From Thermoplasmata archaeon (GTDB taxonomy: Archaea > Thermoplasmatota > Thermoplasmata > Thermoplasmatales > Thermoplasmataceae): a DNA stretch of 36,231 bases. Where the stretch lies: the NCBI GenBank assembly GCA_021822985.1, contig JAKAPZ010000011.1:1-36231 (forward strand), read 5' to 3'. Positions 24,946 through 33,759 of the stretch are shown here, piece after piece; position 1 is the first letter of the stretch; the number at the start of each line of letters is the position of its first letter. The position numbers and the translations under genes are program-made. Under the pieces are notes generated by a model. That model did not search any database. It saw only the letters and a list, made by a program, of their open reading frames with translations, and was not told the origin of the DNA.

Positions 24946-25836
24946 TTATTTTTCTCTGGTTTCAATTATATCTGAAAATTTAAGGGATATTTTCCAGTTT
25001 TTGAACTTATTGCTTGCCTCAGAGACTATCTTCGTAAAACCGGCAAGATCGCAGGATGGAATGAAGAAACCAAATATGAAACTCTTCCCCGTAAGTTTCT
25101 GTGGTATTCCAAGAATTGGTATTTTTTCTTCGTCGGTTCTCTTGCTGAAGAAGTGTATAAGTTCGTTTGAGAAGATGGATTCATAAATGCGATCCTCTTC
25201 GGAAACTTTTTTAATTTCATTACCCTCTTTCAACAGGTTGTGTGCATCCTTGAAAAGAGCCCTTATCTCATTTTCGCCTATTTTTCTGACCTGCCTGTTC
25301 CAGGTAGTTCCAAAGGACTGAATAATGGGATCACCATATATTTTCATAAGTTCTGGAGGCACAGAAGATGAAAGTTCAAGATAATGCACATCGCCAAATT
25401 CAGCTATTTTTCTGTAACTGTCAAGTATTCCATGGGCCTCTCCAAGATAAATTATTCTGAAGTCATCAGCGATTGCAGCGTAATGTATGAGTATTGAATT
25501 CACAGCTTCCATCTCACTTCTGTGGAACCTGAAAAACAATTTGACCTCATCATCCTTAATCATCACGGCATCAATAATAGTTGAATTCAACTCAATAAGG
25601 GCTTTGTGAATTTCAAAAAGTTTCGTGCCAGTCACATTTATGTTCAGGGATTTTTTTGTTTTTCCATCGTGATCCTCTGATGGAATTGTCACAATAAAAT
25701 ATCCTCCATCCTTCTTATGTCTGACTCTTCCAAGAGCTGAAACGTTGAGGCCAGAAAGTTCCTTAAATTCTTTCTCTAGCGCAAATCTCATTTCACATCT
25801 GAAATCAAGTATTCTTTCAAATTCCTTTATTATCAT
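24946..25836 (-). CDS. Hypothetical protein, probably Thermoplasmatales-specific
   Basis: A soluble protein of 296 residues that I cannot assign. The N-terminal part (about 10-110) is beta-rich with a basic segment ALGRVRHKKDGGYFIVT; a middle part contains FFRFHRSEMEAVNSILIHY and IIYLGEAHGI; the C-terminus has IFGFFIPSCDLAGFTKIVSE. No membrane segment, signal peptide or helix-turn-helix is clear. The N-terminus and the IIYLG(E/A) block vaguely recall Bat-type regulators, but the HTH_10 motif is absent. The track starts at TTG 25851, about 27 bp from box A (TAATATAAAAATAG, about 25878). ATG at 25836 would leave a 15-nt leader. Confidence 0.6.
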   Translation of the reverse strand: MIIKEFERILDFRCEMRFALEKEFKELSGLNVSALGRVRHKKDGGYFIVTIPSEDHDGKTKKSLNINVTGTKLFEIHKALIELNSTIIDAVMIKDDEVKLFFRFHRSEMEAVNSILIHYAAIADDFRIIYLGEAHGILDSYRKIAEFGDVHYLELSSSVPPELMKIYGDPIIQSFGTTWNRQVRKIGENEIRALFKDAHNLLKEGNEIKKVSEEDRIYESIFSNELIHFFSKRTDEEKIPILGIPQKLTGKSFIFGFFIPSCDLAGFTKIVSEASNKFKNWKISLKFSDIIETREK

Positions 25837-25900
25837 GCTAATGTAATGCAATTTTGCCCTAATAACCTTACTATTTTTATATTAGGCATTTTTAAAAGAG

Positions 25901-25984
25901 AAGATTGTTGCACTCAAAGTTGGCGATCAGCGCATTCCAACCAAGCCACCAACTTCAACCGCAGGAGGATGTCAGGTTTGATAC
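25901..25984 (+). mobile_element. Right-end remnant of an IS200/IS605-family element (TnpB C-terminus)
   Basis: The frame ending at TGA 25979-25981 reads ALKVGDQRIPTKPPTSTAGG and then CQV, like the last residues of archaeal TnpB. The DNA CTTCAACCGCAGGAGGATGT resembles the 3' end of IS605-type elements (GGCGGGGAGGATGTCA in many copies). No further tnpB, tnpA or left end is visible, so only a right-end scar is left. The call comes from recall of these ends, not from an alignment. Confidence 0.45.
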
Positions 25985-26086
25985 GAAACAGATTTTTTAT
26001 GGAAAAACAAACGAATTAAACAGACTCACGAGGAACATGCCTTATAAATGAATTTCTTTATTAAATCCTAGTGTATTGCTGATCAT

Positions 26087-26443
26087 ATGAACCTTGACGA
26101 TGATGAAATCTTCGATATACTGGAAGAGCACAGTGTTATTGGAAGCGAGGAATATGGGGGCAATGGGTCACCGGAAGAGTTCGTTCTAGTCGGAATGATT
26201 TATCAGCATTTGACGGTAACTGAAAGTTCTGTTTCAAGGCTAAAGAGAGAAGATCTTGAAATTTACAGGGTTGGAATAAATTCATATATAGTGTGGATGG
26301 AAGGTGACGAAGAGGATTTTACGGATGAAGACGAAGAAACTTTTGATTACGATACGACATTCCCTGAAAAATTGCCTGTAGCAATTGAGGGCCCGTTCAC
26401 GGATAGCGAAATTCTGGAACTTATTAACGGTGGCTCTATATAA
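26087..26443 (+). CDS. Acidic hypothetical protein
   Basis: A 118-residue, strongly acidic soluble protein (segments NLDDDEIFDILEEHS and EGDEEDFTDEDEETFDYD). I do not recognise a family. The N-terminal half has helix-rich sequence VLVGMIYQHLTVTESSVSRL, which could be a small helical or winged-helix-like unit, and the C-terminal PFTDSEILELINGG may be another helix. Box A TTTATTAAATCC near 26057-26068 is about 25 bp before the ATG. It precedes the pilin-like gene by 48 bp but the latter has its own box A, so they need not be co-transcribed. Confidence 0.65.
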   Translation: MNLDDDEIFDILEEHSVIGSEEYGGNGSPEEFVLVGMIYQHLTVTESSVSRLKREDLEIYRVGINSYIVWMEGDEEDFTDEDEETFDYDTTFPEKLPVAIEGPFTDSEILELINGGSI

Positions 26444-26491
26444 AAGAACTAATAGCATAGTTTTAATATGATTATTGTATAGTTCTTCCTT

Positions 26492-29350
26492 ATGAAGCAA
26501 GTAAGAAAAGAAGATAACGCTGTAAGCGAGATCATAGGTGCAATTTTATTATTTGCAATTGCAAGCGTTCTTTTAACTTCATTCATTTTATGGTATGTTC
26601 CAAGCACTGGAACGAATAATGATATAACTTACCAGAGCCAGACACAGCAATCGTTCAGTTCTCTGGACTCCAAAATATTATCGCCATCACTGACACCGGG
26701 TTCCAGTATTTCGCAGAGCATGCCTCTTGGAATTAGTGGAGTTCCTCCTTTTTCGCCTTCCCAGAGCACAAATTTGTATTATTCTAATAATTTCAATGCA
26801 ACACTGTCTTATAACGCAAATATTACATATGAAAACGCACAAGCTTTTAAGAATGTAACACTGGCTGCATGTGCCAATGCATCTTCAGGGAATATCAGAA
26901 ACAATGTTTATGTATCATCGCAATTTACATATTCCGTCATATTTGTTGAAGATGGTTTACAGGGTGGTTATTACTGGACTGTTTCACTTGGTGGTTCTGA
27001 GAAATCCGCAGGTTCAACCGGTACAACAATTAATTCCTATATAACTTACAGTTTGCCAAGAGGCACTTATTCATTCACAATAACTTCAAATGAGAACGGA
27101 TATACTCCTAACCCCTCTTCAGGGACTGTTAAAGTCAATGTGTCAGGCACTACTGTTGGAATATCTTTTAGTGGTGGTAAAGTAAATGGTATTGTAGCTG
27201 GTGCTGAAGGTGGTTCTGGGGAAATCAATTATGTAAACGATTCAAATTTTATTGGAGTAGTAACCCAATCTGGTATTTGTGATATTCAATATCTTAATTA
27301 TTGGCTAAATAATACAACCAAAGGAAATGGTTTTTACAATCTTTCTTCGCAGGAATTTTTTGTTTATTCTTCAAACACGCCTGTCGATTATTATCAGTTT
27401 CTTATAGAACCAAACTTGGTTTGGTATGAACAAACATCTAGAGGGGTAGCCTACATATATTCATCAATAGGAAAAACACCTTGGGGAGATAATTGTTCAA
27501 ATACTAGCGCAATCACAGAAATCAATGGAGCTAGTATAAATCGGCATTATACAACAACAGTAAACATAACGTTATCAAAACAGATAACTCTTTCCCCGGG
27601 AACTTACTACCTAAACATTTGGGAGGTTTTATATCAAGATTATGGTAACCAGTATTATAACAACAACAAAAATTCGTATGATTGCTACCTCCAATTTTCA
27701 CAACAAATGGCTTTTACCAACAATGGAAATCTTAAGACTCAAGAATCATTGTACGGATTCGGATATGGACCAAATGAATTTATCGGAACTATAACGAATC
27801 CCTCCTTAGATCTTTCAGTTGGTAATTCGTTCTATTACACTGCAACAATAAAATCTGCTTGCAAAGCCGGAACAACATATTTTACTGTTCAGAAGGAAAA
27901 TCTTGTGGAAAGTCCAACCCCATATTATTTCCTTATAGGTTACACACCGAATTCTGCATCAACTACGGTATATAAAGTAAACATATCCGAAAGGAATCTG
28001 CCTGTGGGAGCAGTCTGGAATATGACTTTTGCAGGAAACTTTCATAAGCACACTGTCGGTTCAAGTGGGATAAGCTACTTTACAGTAAACCTCACAAGTG
28101 GAATATATGCTTACAATATCTCTAAAGTAGGCTCGTACTTAAGTAATCCCACAAATGGATACTACAGCATTAACACCTCTGCAAATGCTATCAATGACTT
28201 AATTATATCTTACTTCCAACCAGTTGGGTCATTGCCATACTCTTGGGACACATCCGATCACTTATCACAACAATTTATAGTCTCCAAACCACAGATCATA
28301 AATTTTATCTCTTTATATTTCTATAATTATACTATTGGTCCAGCTTCTTATAACGGGAATAAGTTGAATTACACTGTAAATATAAAAATTTTAAATTCTT
28401 CTACATTAAAACCAGCTGCTGGGAATTCCTCAGTTTTTTCATTTAAAGTTTTGGAGACTGGGTGGACTCAGATTTTCTTCAACAAAACGAACGGATTTAA
28501 AATCAATAAAGGAATATACGATATTTATGTTAGCGATGTAAACGGCTCGAATAACGCCATTGGTTTAGGATTTATAACTACTGGTGGATATTCTAACTAT
28601 TTACAGCGTATCTGTACTGATTTCATGAGTGGTGGTATCAATGACATTAGAAATGTGACACTTACACCGTATTATGGTGGAAGCCCAATCACTATTTCTA
28701 ACGCTTCAATCGTTTTCCAAATAGGGTTCTATAATGTTACGACATCGTTTGTGATTGCGCATAAAGATATTATCGAGCATTTTAAAATCATAGGTTCAGT
28801 AGAAGCAACAGGAAATACACAGTTCTCAATACAGGAAACTTATGCATTGCAGGATGGTATCATTATTACTGCAGGAAAAGGTGTCACATTTGTGACTGTA
28901 AACCCATTACCTATCGCTATAAGCAATACTTCAGGAGGCACATTGGCATTAAGCTCTATTGGTTACAATATGGCCATGGCAAAGTCAGTTGCCACATCCA
29001 TTAGTGGATATGGTTCAACAATAGTTTCAGCAACCATGGAGAATCAATCTCTAACGAATTATACAGTAGGAAACAATTATGTGATAGGAACCGTATTGGC
29101 AAAAGTTCTGGATATTACACTTTCCAGCTATAATTACACAGTAAATTCAACGTTTTCAGCATATTGGGCTAATACATTCTTTGCTGAATTGGTTGGAAGT
29201 AGTCATACTGAAAAGTACGAAAATTTCAATGTCTACAAACAATTTAATTTTGCTCTGAATGGAAACACTGAAACTGTTTCAATATCCAATCCAGTAAATC
29301 TGAGTTCAATAAGTATTAAATATGTTGGAATTGATATTAACTCTATGTAG
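26492..29350 (+). CDS. Large surface protein with archaeal type IV pilin N-terminus
   Basis: A 952-residue protein with an archaeal pilin N-terminus: basic KQVRKEDN, then AVSEIIGAILLFAIASVLLT, the class III signal and hydrophobic helix of DUF1628-type pilins. The rest (about 40-952) is an extracellular beta-rich chain with very many N-x-S/T sequons. Two PEGA-like units, common in Thermoplasmatales surface proteins, are visible near 145-230 (FVEDGLQGGYYWTVSLGG) and 490-570 (NISERNLPVGAVWNMTFAG). Because the chain is so long it is more likely a filament tip, adhesin or membrane-anchored coat protein than a major pilin. Codon use is more AT-rich than in neighbours, notably from 27.2 to 28.7 kb. 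Box A TTTTAATATG lies about 25 bp upstream. Confidence 0.8.
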   Translation: MKQVRKEDNAVSEIIGAILLFAIASVLLTSFILWYVPSTGTNNDITYQSQTQQSFSSLDSKILSPSLTPGSSISQSMPLGISGVPPFSPSQSTNLYYSNNFNATLSYNANITYENAQAFKNVTLAACANASSGNIRNNVYVSSQFTYSVIFVEDGLQGGYYWTVSLGGSEKSAGSTGTTINSYITYSLPRGTYSFTITSNENGYTPNPSSGTVKVNVSGTTVGISFSGGKVNGIVAGAEGGSGEINYVNDSNFIGVVTQSGICDIQYLNYWLNNTTKGNGFYNLSSQEFFVYSSNTPVDYYQFLIEPNLVWYEQTSRGVAYIYSSIGKTPWGDNCSNTSAITEINGASINRHYTTTVNITLSKQITLSPGTYYLNIWEVLYQDYGNQYYNNNKNSYDCYLQFSQQMAFTNNGNLKTQESLYGFGYGPNEFIGTITNPSLDLSVGNSFYYTATIKSACKAGTTYFTVQKENLVESPTPYYFLIGYTPNSASTTVYKVNISERNLPVGAVWNMTFAGNFHKHTVGSSGISYFTVNLTSGIYAYNISKVGSYLSNPTNGYYSINTSANAINDLIISYFQPVGSLPYSWDTSDHLSQQFIVSKPQIINFISLYFYNYTIGPASYNGNKLNYTVNIKILNSSTLKPAAGNSSVFSFKVLETGWTQIFFNKTNGFKINKGIYDIYVSDVNGSNNAIGLGFITTGGYSNYLQRICTDFMSGGINDIRNVTLTPYYGGSPITISNASIVFQIGFYNVTTSFVIAHKDIIEHFKIIGSVEATGNTQFSIQETYALQDGIIITAGKGVTFVTVNPLPIAISNTSGGTLALSSIGYNMAMAKSVATSISGYGSTIVSATMENQSLTNYTVGNNYVIGTVLAKVLDITLSSYNYTVNSTFSAYWANTFFAELVGSSHTEKYENFNVYKQFNFALNGNTETVSISNPVNLSSISIKYVGIDINSM

Positions 29351-29407
29351 TAATTTTTAATAATTTTTAATCATCCATTTTCTTTTTACACTTTAACAAA
29401 TTGGAGA
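29351..29407. terminator. T-rich region between convergent pilin-like and aminopeptidase genes
   Basis: ATTTTTAATAATTTTTAATC just after the pilin-like stop, with later T runs, fits an archaeal T-tract terminator for the plus-strand gene. The minus-strand gene ends at 29408. Confidence 0.4.
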
Positions 29408-31809
29408 TTAGGTTTTCATATTTGGCCAATTTTTTCTCAACCTTTGATAAACATCAAGATATTCGAGTCCTTTTTTTACACCATTTTCTATATCGGGCCC
29501 GTTAACCTTATTGATCACGCGTCTGATTTCCTCCTCATGATCCAGTCCTATAATACCGGCACCTGCAGTAAAGAGTTCCCCTGCGTATGGGCTTCCTTCA
29601 AAAAATCTTCTAAGAATGCTCACAGCCTCTTCCAGGTTGTTGAGCATGAATTCTCTTGCATGTCGATTCATGCATAGAGTGAAATAAGCGGTTATGGATT
29701 CCTGCTTCTTTATTTCCTGTTCTCTTACCATCCTGAATATTTCTTCATAATTTTCCACACCTTTCACATAGCACATTCCAGATATCAATTTCCTGATATC
29801 GGAATCACTTTCGGCACGGTTTATGAAGTCTTTGTACAATGATATATCATGAAGGAAATGTGATTTGGCAAGAGAAACTGCCATTCTTTCATCGGAGTCA
29901 ATATTGAAAAAGTTTTCAAATTTGGCAGAAATTTCTTTTGCAAATTTTTCATCCAACAAAGCAAGCCTCTCATTGACTGCACTTCTTAGCATTGTTGTGT
30001 TTATATCTTCTCCGGCAACTTTGTTTCCAAGCAAAGTTCTCATCCTGTGAAGGTATTTGATTGCATTCATCTTAAATATCTCATCTTCAGGGACAATTGA
30101 GGTGATCATACCAAGATCCACCGTTATCATATTCAGTGCAGGGTTGATTGGCCTGTCACATGCAGTATTTATTATGTTCAGATAAGCATCCGCATTAAGT
30201 TTTCCCTGTATGAGGAACATGTACGCACTCCTGATCAGATCACTTCTGTCCAGATCAGAAAAACCAGAAATGACTTTTTCAAGATTCCTGTAGTAGTCAT
30301 CATCATAGGACGTCAGATAAAAACCAGTAGCATCAGCATTCAACTTCACAAATCCTTCTGATAGAATACTCATTTCTTCACCAACCATGAGAATTCTGTC
30401 TTCTCCATTCTCTTTCCTCACGACTATCGGTACGGGAAGCAATTCACCCTTCCTGTTTCCTTTCAGCAGGAATCTTTCCTGCCTGAGTCTAATCTCTTCT
30501 GCATTCCTCTCGACATAAATTGCCGGGAATCCCTGCTTTTTGATCCATTCAAGGGCGATTTTCGCAACCGGTATTTCCGAAGATTTTTCTATATGTTCCC
30601 AGAGCTGGAATCCTTCCGCGTTTCCATATTTGAAATTCTTAAGGTAATCAGAAACACCTTTGAGGAACTTTTCTCCACCAACATAACTGTACATCATTCT
30701 CAACAGGGCACTCCCCTTCCCATAGCTGATGCCATCGAATATCTGTTCTATTTCTTCAGGTTCCTTCACTTTATTTTCTATTGGGTGCGAATTCATGAGG
30801 CAATCTTCACTGAGGGCCCATTCGTACTCTTTCCTGTAAAACGATTTCCAGACATCCATTTCCGGATAGATGCTATCAATGCACAGAAATGACATAAATG
30901 TCGCGAAACTTTCATTCAGCCAGAGATCATCCCACCACTTCATGGTTACAAGGTTCCCAAACCACATGTGCGCTATCTCGTGTGCAATGGTGGTTGCTAT
31001 CCAGACCTTACTATCCGCATCTGTTGATTCATTGGCCAGCAGCCCCTCCTCCCTGAAAGTTATGGCACCCCAATTTTCCATTGCGCCTGAAGCAAATTCA
31101 GGCACTGAAATCAAATGCATTTTGGGAAGGGGATATTCAATTTCAAAAATTTTCTCATAAAATTCAATGCTTTTTGCAGCTGTTTCAAGGGGAAAATCAT
31201 TGCTTTTCAGTTCTTTTCCGGGGACAGTGAGTATAATGTCTATATTTCTGTATTTCATTGTTTTGCTTGCAAATTTCCCAACACCAAGATAGAGCAGATA
31301 TGTAGACATTCTTGGGGTATCAATGAAAGTGATCTCCTTAGTGTTTCCAGATACTTTTTCATTCAGCACTGGCATGTTCGAAATGGCTTCCAGTTCTGAA
31401 TTAATCACGACTGCAAGTGAGAATACTGCCTTTAGCGATGGAATGTCAAAGCATGGAAACAATTCTCTTGCAGAATTTGATGCTAATTGGGTGGAAAGCA
31501 TATTCTCCTCTCCATATCCTGCATGATACAGGCCCTGCAATCCTTCGGAAACTATACCTTCATACTCTATGAAAATTGTTCCGCTTTCTGGTACAGGATC
31601 TTCAACGCAAACTTTCCACCGATTTCTGTCATGGAGAAATTTACACGATTTATTATATCTATATTCAATGAGTTTATTGTCAAATTTTTTGCATCGAGGA
31701 TAAGTTCTCCGTTATTTCCCGAATATTCTATGAAAATTTTTCCTTTAAAGGTTTCAAAGTTATCAGATAAATCCAGATATATTCTGTATTTGTTAACATA
31801 TTTTGGCAT
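29408..31809 (-). pseudogene. Tricorn-interacting M1 aminopeptidase (F2/F3) with a frameshift
   Basis: Two track ORFs (31567-31809 and 29408-31540) form one gene of about 800 codons. The N-terminal piece (MPKYVNKYRIYLDLSDNFET) belongs to the M1 beta domain. The second frame continues it as PESGTIFIEYEGIVSEGLQG upstream of the annotated ATG. Catalytic motifs are intact: GAMEN, and the zinc site HEIAHMWFGNL with the third ligand in WLNESFATF. In the family, F2 and F3 trim peptides released by tricorn. The frame changes by one base near 31598-31602 (TTGAAGATCCT); one extra A would restore LKDPVPESG. This is either a real mutation, a sequencing error or recoding. Box A TTATAAAG (about 31833) lies about 25 bp before the start. 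Confidence 0.85.
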
Positions 31810-32025
31810 ATGAAAGAATATTCTTTTACTTTATAATTATTCCCTGTGAATTGACCAGCAACATAATTACGAGAAACACAAAGATCTACAATATTTCCCA
31901 ATCATGAAACATTTAGGAAATAACTTTTAAGGGTTATAATACATAATATGTAAGGCTAAATGTATATTATGTGGGGAGATGATAATAATTTAGTAAAAAT
32001 TAAAATATTTACAGAAGGGATCAAA

Positions 32026-32667
32026 ATGGCGAATTTGAAAAGCGTAATACGAATATTTGACAAAATTTCTGATCTTATGCGCATCCGAATATTTGGAACT
32101 TTTGTAACCGTTGGTATGGTTTTTCTTTTGCTTGTAGGAGTATCTTTTGCCGCTGTTTTCGTCGTATATGAATACCCGACTTCAACATCTGGTATGGGTG
32201 CAAAAATATATCTGGAGAAGGGGCCAAATTATGCAAATGCACAGAAATTAGGATTGGTTTCAGGAGGCAACTCATTAAGTCCCACTTCAGGGAGTGGAAC
32301 AACAATAGGCATCAATACTGTAGCTGGCTCGAATTCAGTATTTTTGCTCAATGTATTTGAGGTTGTCAACAAATCTTCCGGAATAGCCGGGCATGTATAC
32401 CTCTACATAAATGGAACACTGCCCATTGGTGTAACACTTTATTATGACAATACAACTCAAATGAATTTTACTGGAACAGATACCGGAAGCTACTCCATAA
32501 TTCAGGGCCTAGCACCCGGAAATGGAACACTTCTTGGCGGCGGAAGCAATTCACCATTCAGTGCAAAGATTCCCCTGACGGAGAGTTTTACACTTTATCT
32601 GGCTTTTGAGTTGACAGGTAAAGCGTCCGGGGCAGGAATTCTGTACATGCAAACAAGCATTGGGTGA
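32026..32667 (+). CDS. Secreted or anchored protein, paralogue 1 of a tandem pair
   Basis: A 213-residue protein of unknown function. A basic N-terminus is followed by one hydrophobic segment (FVTVGMVFLLLVGVSFAAVFVV, about 25-46), then an extracellular beta-rich domain with several sequons. Motifs KIYLEKGPNY and YLYINGTLPIGVTLYY recur in the next gene, so the two are paralogues. The track starts at 31960; the ATG at 32026 is preferred because AAATTAAAATATTT is about 23 bp upstream and a purine-rich GAAGGG lies close. A TATA-like GGTTATAATAC near 31938 keeps the longer form possible. It could be a fibre or coat subunit, but I see no recognised family. Confidence 0.62.
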   Translation: MANLKSVIRIFDKISDLMRIRIFGTFVTVGMVFLLLVGVSFAAVFVVYEYPTSTSGMGAKIYLEKGPNYANAQKLGLVSGGNSLSPTSGSGTTIGINTVAGSNSVFLLNVFEVVNKSSGIAGHVYLYINGTLPIGVTLYYDNTTQMNFTGTDTGSYSIIQGLAPGNGTLLGGGSNSPFSAKIPLTESFTLYLAFELTGKASGAGILYMQTSIG

Positions 32668-33236
32668 TGAATAAGATGAGGATGAGAGTTTCTCATCTTA
32701 TTCTCAAAGTTGTTGCGATCTTAATGGTATCGGGAATTGTATTTTCAGGTGTATCTTCTACCTCTTCTGCCCTGATAGGCGTCGTAAACGAATTTCCATC
32801 AAATAATGAACAGATGCAACCTGAGATTTATCTAAGTGAAGGGCCAGATTATGTTTCAGAAAGGAATTTGGGTTTATTTGGCACGTCGGAAACTGGTTCT
32901 CCCCCCAACATAATAAACGGAACAGTTATTTTTATCAACAATTCTCTGGATAAAATGGCCGTATTGGAAACAAATAGCACAATTGGCGGAAAAATATATC
33001 TGTGGATAAACGGAACACTTCCAGCAGGAGTGATATTGTACACTGGGTTTTCAGCCACAACTCTCAGAAATTACAGTTCTGGAACAAGAATGACTCTAAA
33101 ACCAAAATCTCCAGACGAATATTTTGGATTCGGAGTTTCAACAACCTCTTCTACGGTTTTTACTCTCTTTTTTGATTATCAACTTTCTCAAGGGATTTGC
33201 GTGACCTATGAATATCTGATGTATGTCAATGAGTGA
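32667..33236 (+). CDS. Secreted protein, paralogue 2 of a tandem pair
   Basis: A 189-residue protein whose start overlaps the stop of the previous gene (TGATG), so the two are translationally coupled. A signal segment (LKVVAILMVSGIVFSGVSS, about 13-31) could be cleaved or stay as an anchor. The body shares PEIYLSEGPDYVSERNLGL and YLWINGTLPAGVILYTG with paralogue 1 and again carries sequons (NGT, NNS, NST, NYS). The track start (32664) is a GTG just before the ATG used here. Two co-translated, similar surface proteins suggest a heteromeric structure. Function unknown. Confidence 0.62.
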   Translation: MNKMRMRVSHLILKVVAILMVSGIVFSGVSSTSSALIGVVNEFPSNNEQMQPEIYLSEGPDYVSERNLGLFGTSETGSPPNIINGTVIFINNSLDKMAVLETNSTIGGKIYLWINGTLPAGVILYTGFSATTLRNYSSGTRMTLKPKSPDEYFGFGVSTTSSTVFTLFFDYQLSQGICVTYEYLMYVNE

Positions 33237-33373
33237 TATTCTCCACTTGATTTCATCCAAGGAAAACGTTATTATCGGATATTATTCTGTTTAAAATACA
33301 GACGGTGTAAAATGTGATGAGTTTTTCATTAAAATCTGATAAATTTGTGCTGTGTTGAATGAATACTTAAATA

Positions 33374-33398
33374 GAAATTAGCTGTGTCAGCTAATTTC
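33374..33398. repeat. Perfect 11-bp inverted repeat (hairpin)
   Basis: GAAATTAGCTG, a TGT loop, then CAGCTAATTTC. All 11 pairs match. The right arm overlaps the TAG (33391-33393) of the minus-strand ORF, so it could be a 3' hairpin for that gene, or a transposon-end or recombination structure at the edge of the accessory island. Confidence 0.7.
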
Positions 33399-33702
33399 CC
33401 CCACCACTCAAGTCAATCTCCTCTTTTCCGGATATCTGTACATCCCAATGAAACACCTTTGCCATGTTATTCTCCAGATATTCTACTATCATGTCACTAT
33501 TCTCTTTCTCCACTAAAATCACTCCTTTTGCATATTTTATGTATCTGATACTGTCAAGGAATCCGGGTACCCTTGAATGATATCTTCCATAATGTGACGA
33601 ATTGTTGTACCCGTACAGTTTCCTATAAAATTTAGAATACGAAGCTGGAGTGATACCCTTCCCTGTCCTTTCAAATGTGAAAACTATCAGCGAACCAATC
33701 AT
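33391..33702 (-). CDS. Conserved-looking hypothetical protein
   Basis: A 103-residue soluble protein. It has an N-terminal strand GSLIVFTFER and a basic, Tyr-rich block SYSKFYRKLYGYNNSSHYGR, followed by a GVILVEKENSDMIVEYLEN strand-helix unit. I vaguely associate the YRKLYGY...NYGRY style with small archaeal proteins of unknown role, but cannot name a family. CATATATTTATATCGG on the minus strand near 33721-33736 lies about 26 bp before the ATG, supporting a real, separately transcribed gene. It diverges from the broken transposase. Confidence 0.55.
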   Translation of the reverse strand: MIGSLIVFTFERTGKGITPASYSKFYRKLYGYNNSSHYGRYHSRVPGFLDSIRYIKYAKGVILVEKENSDMIVEYLENNMAKVFHWDVQISGKEEIDLSGGGN

Positions 33703-33759
33703 ATGCCATTAATTGCAGAAACCGATATAAATATATGACTGTATGTATACACAGTTATT

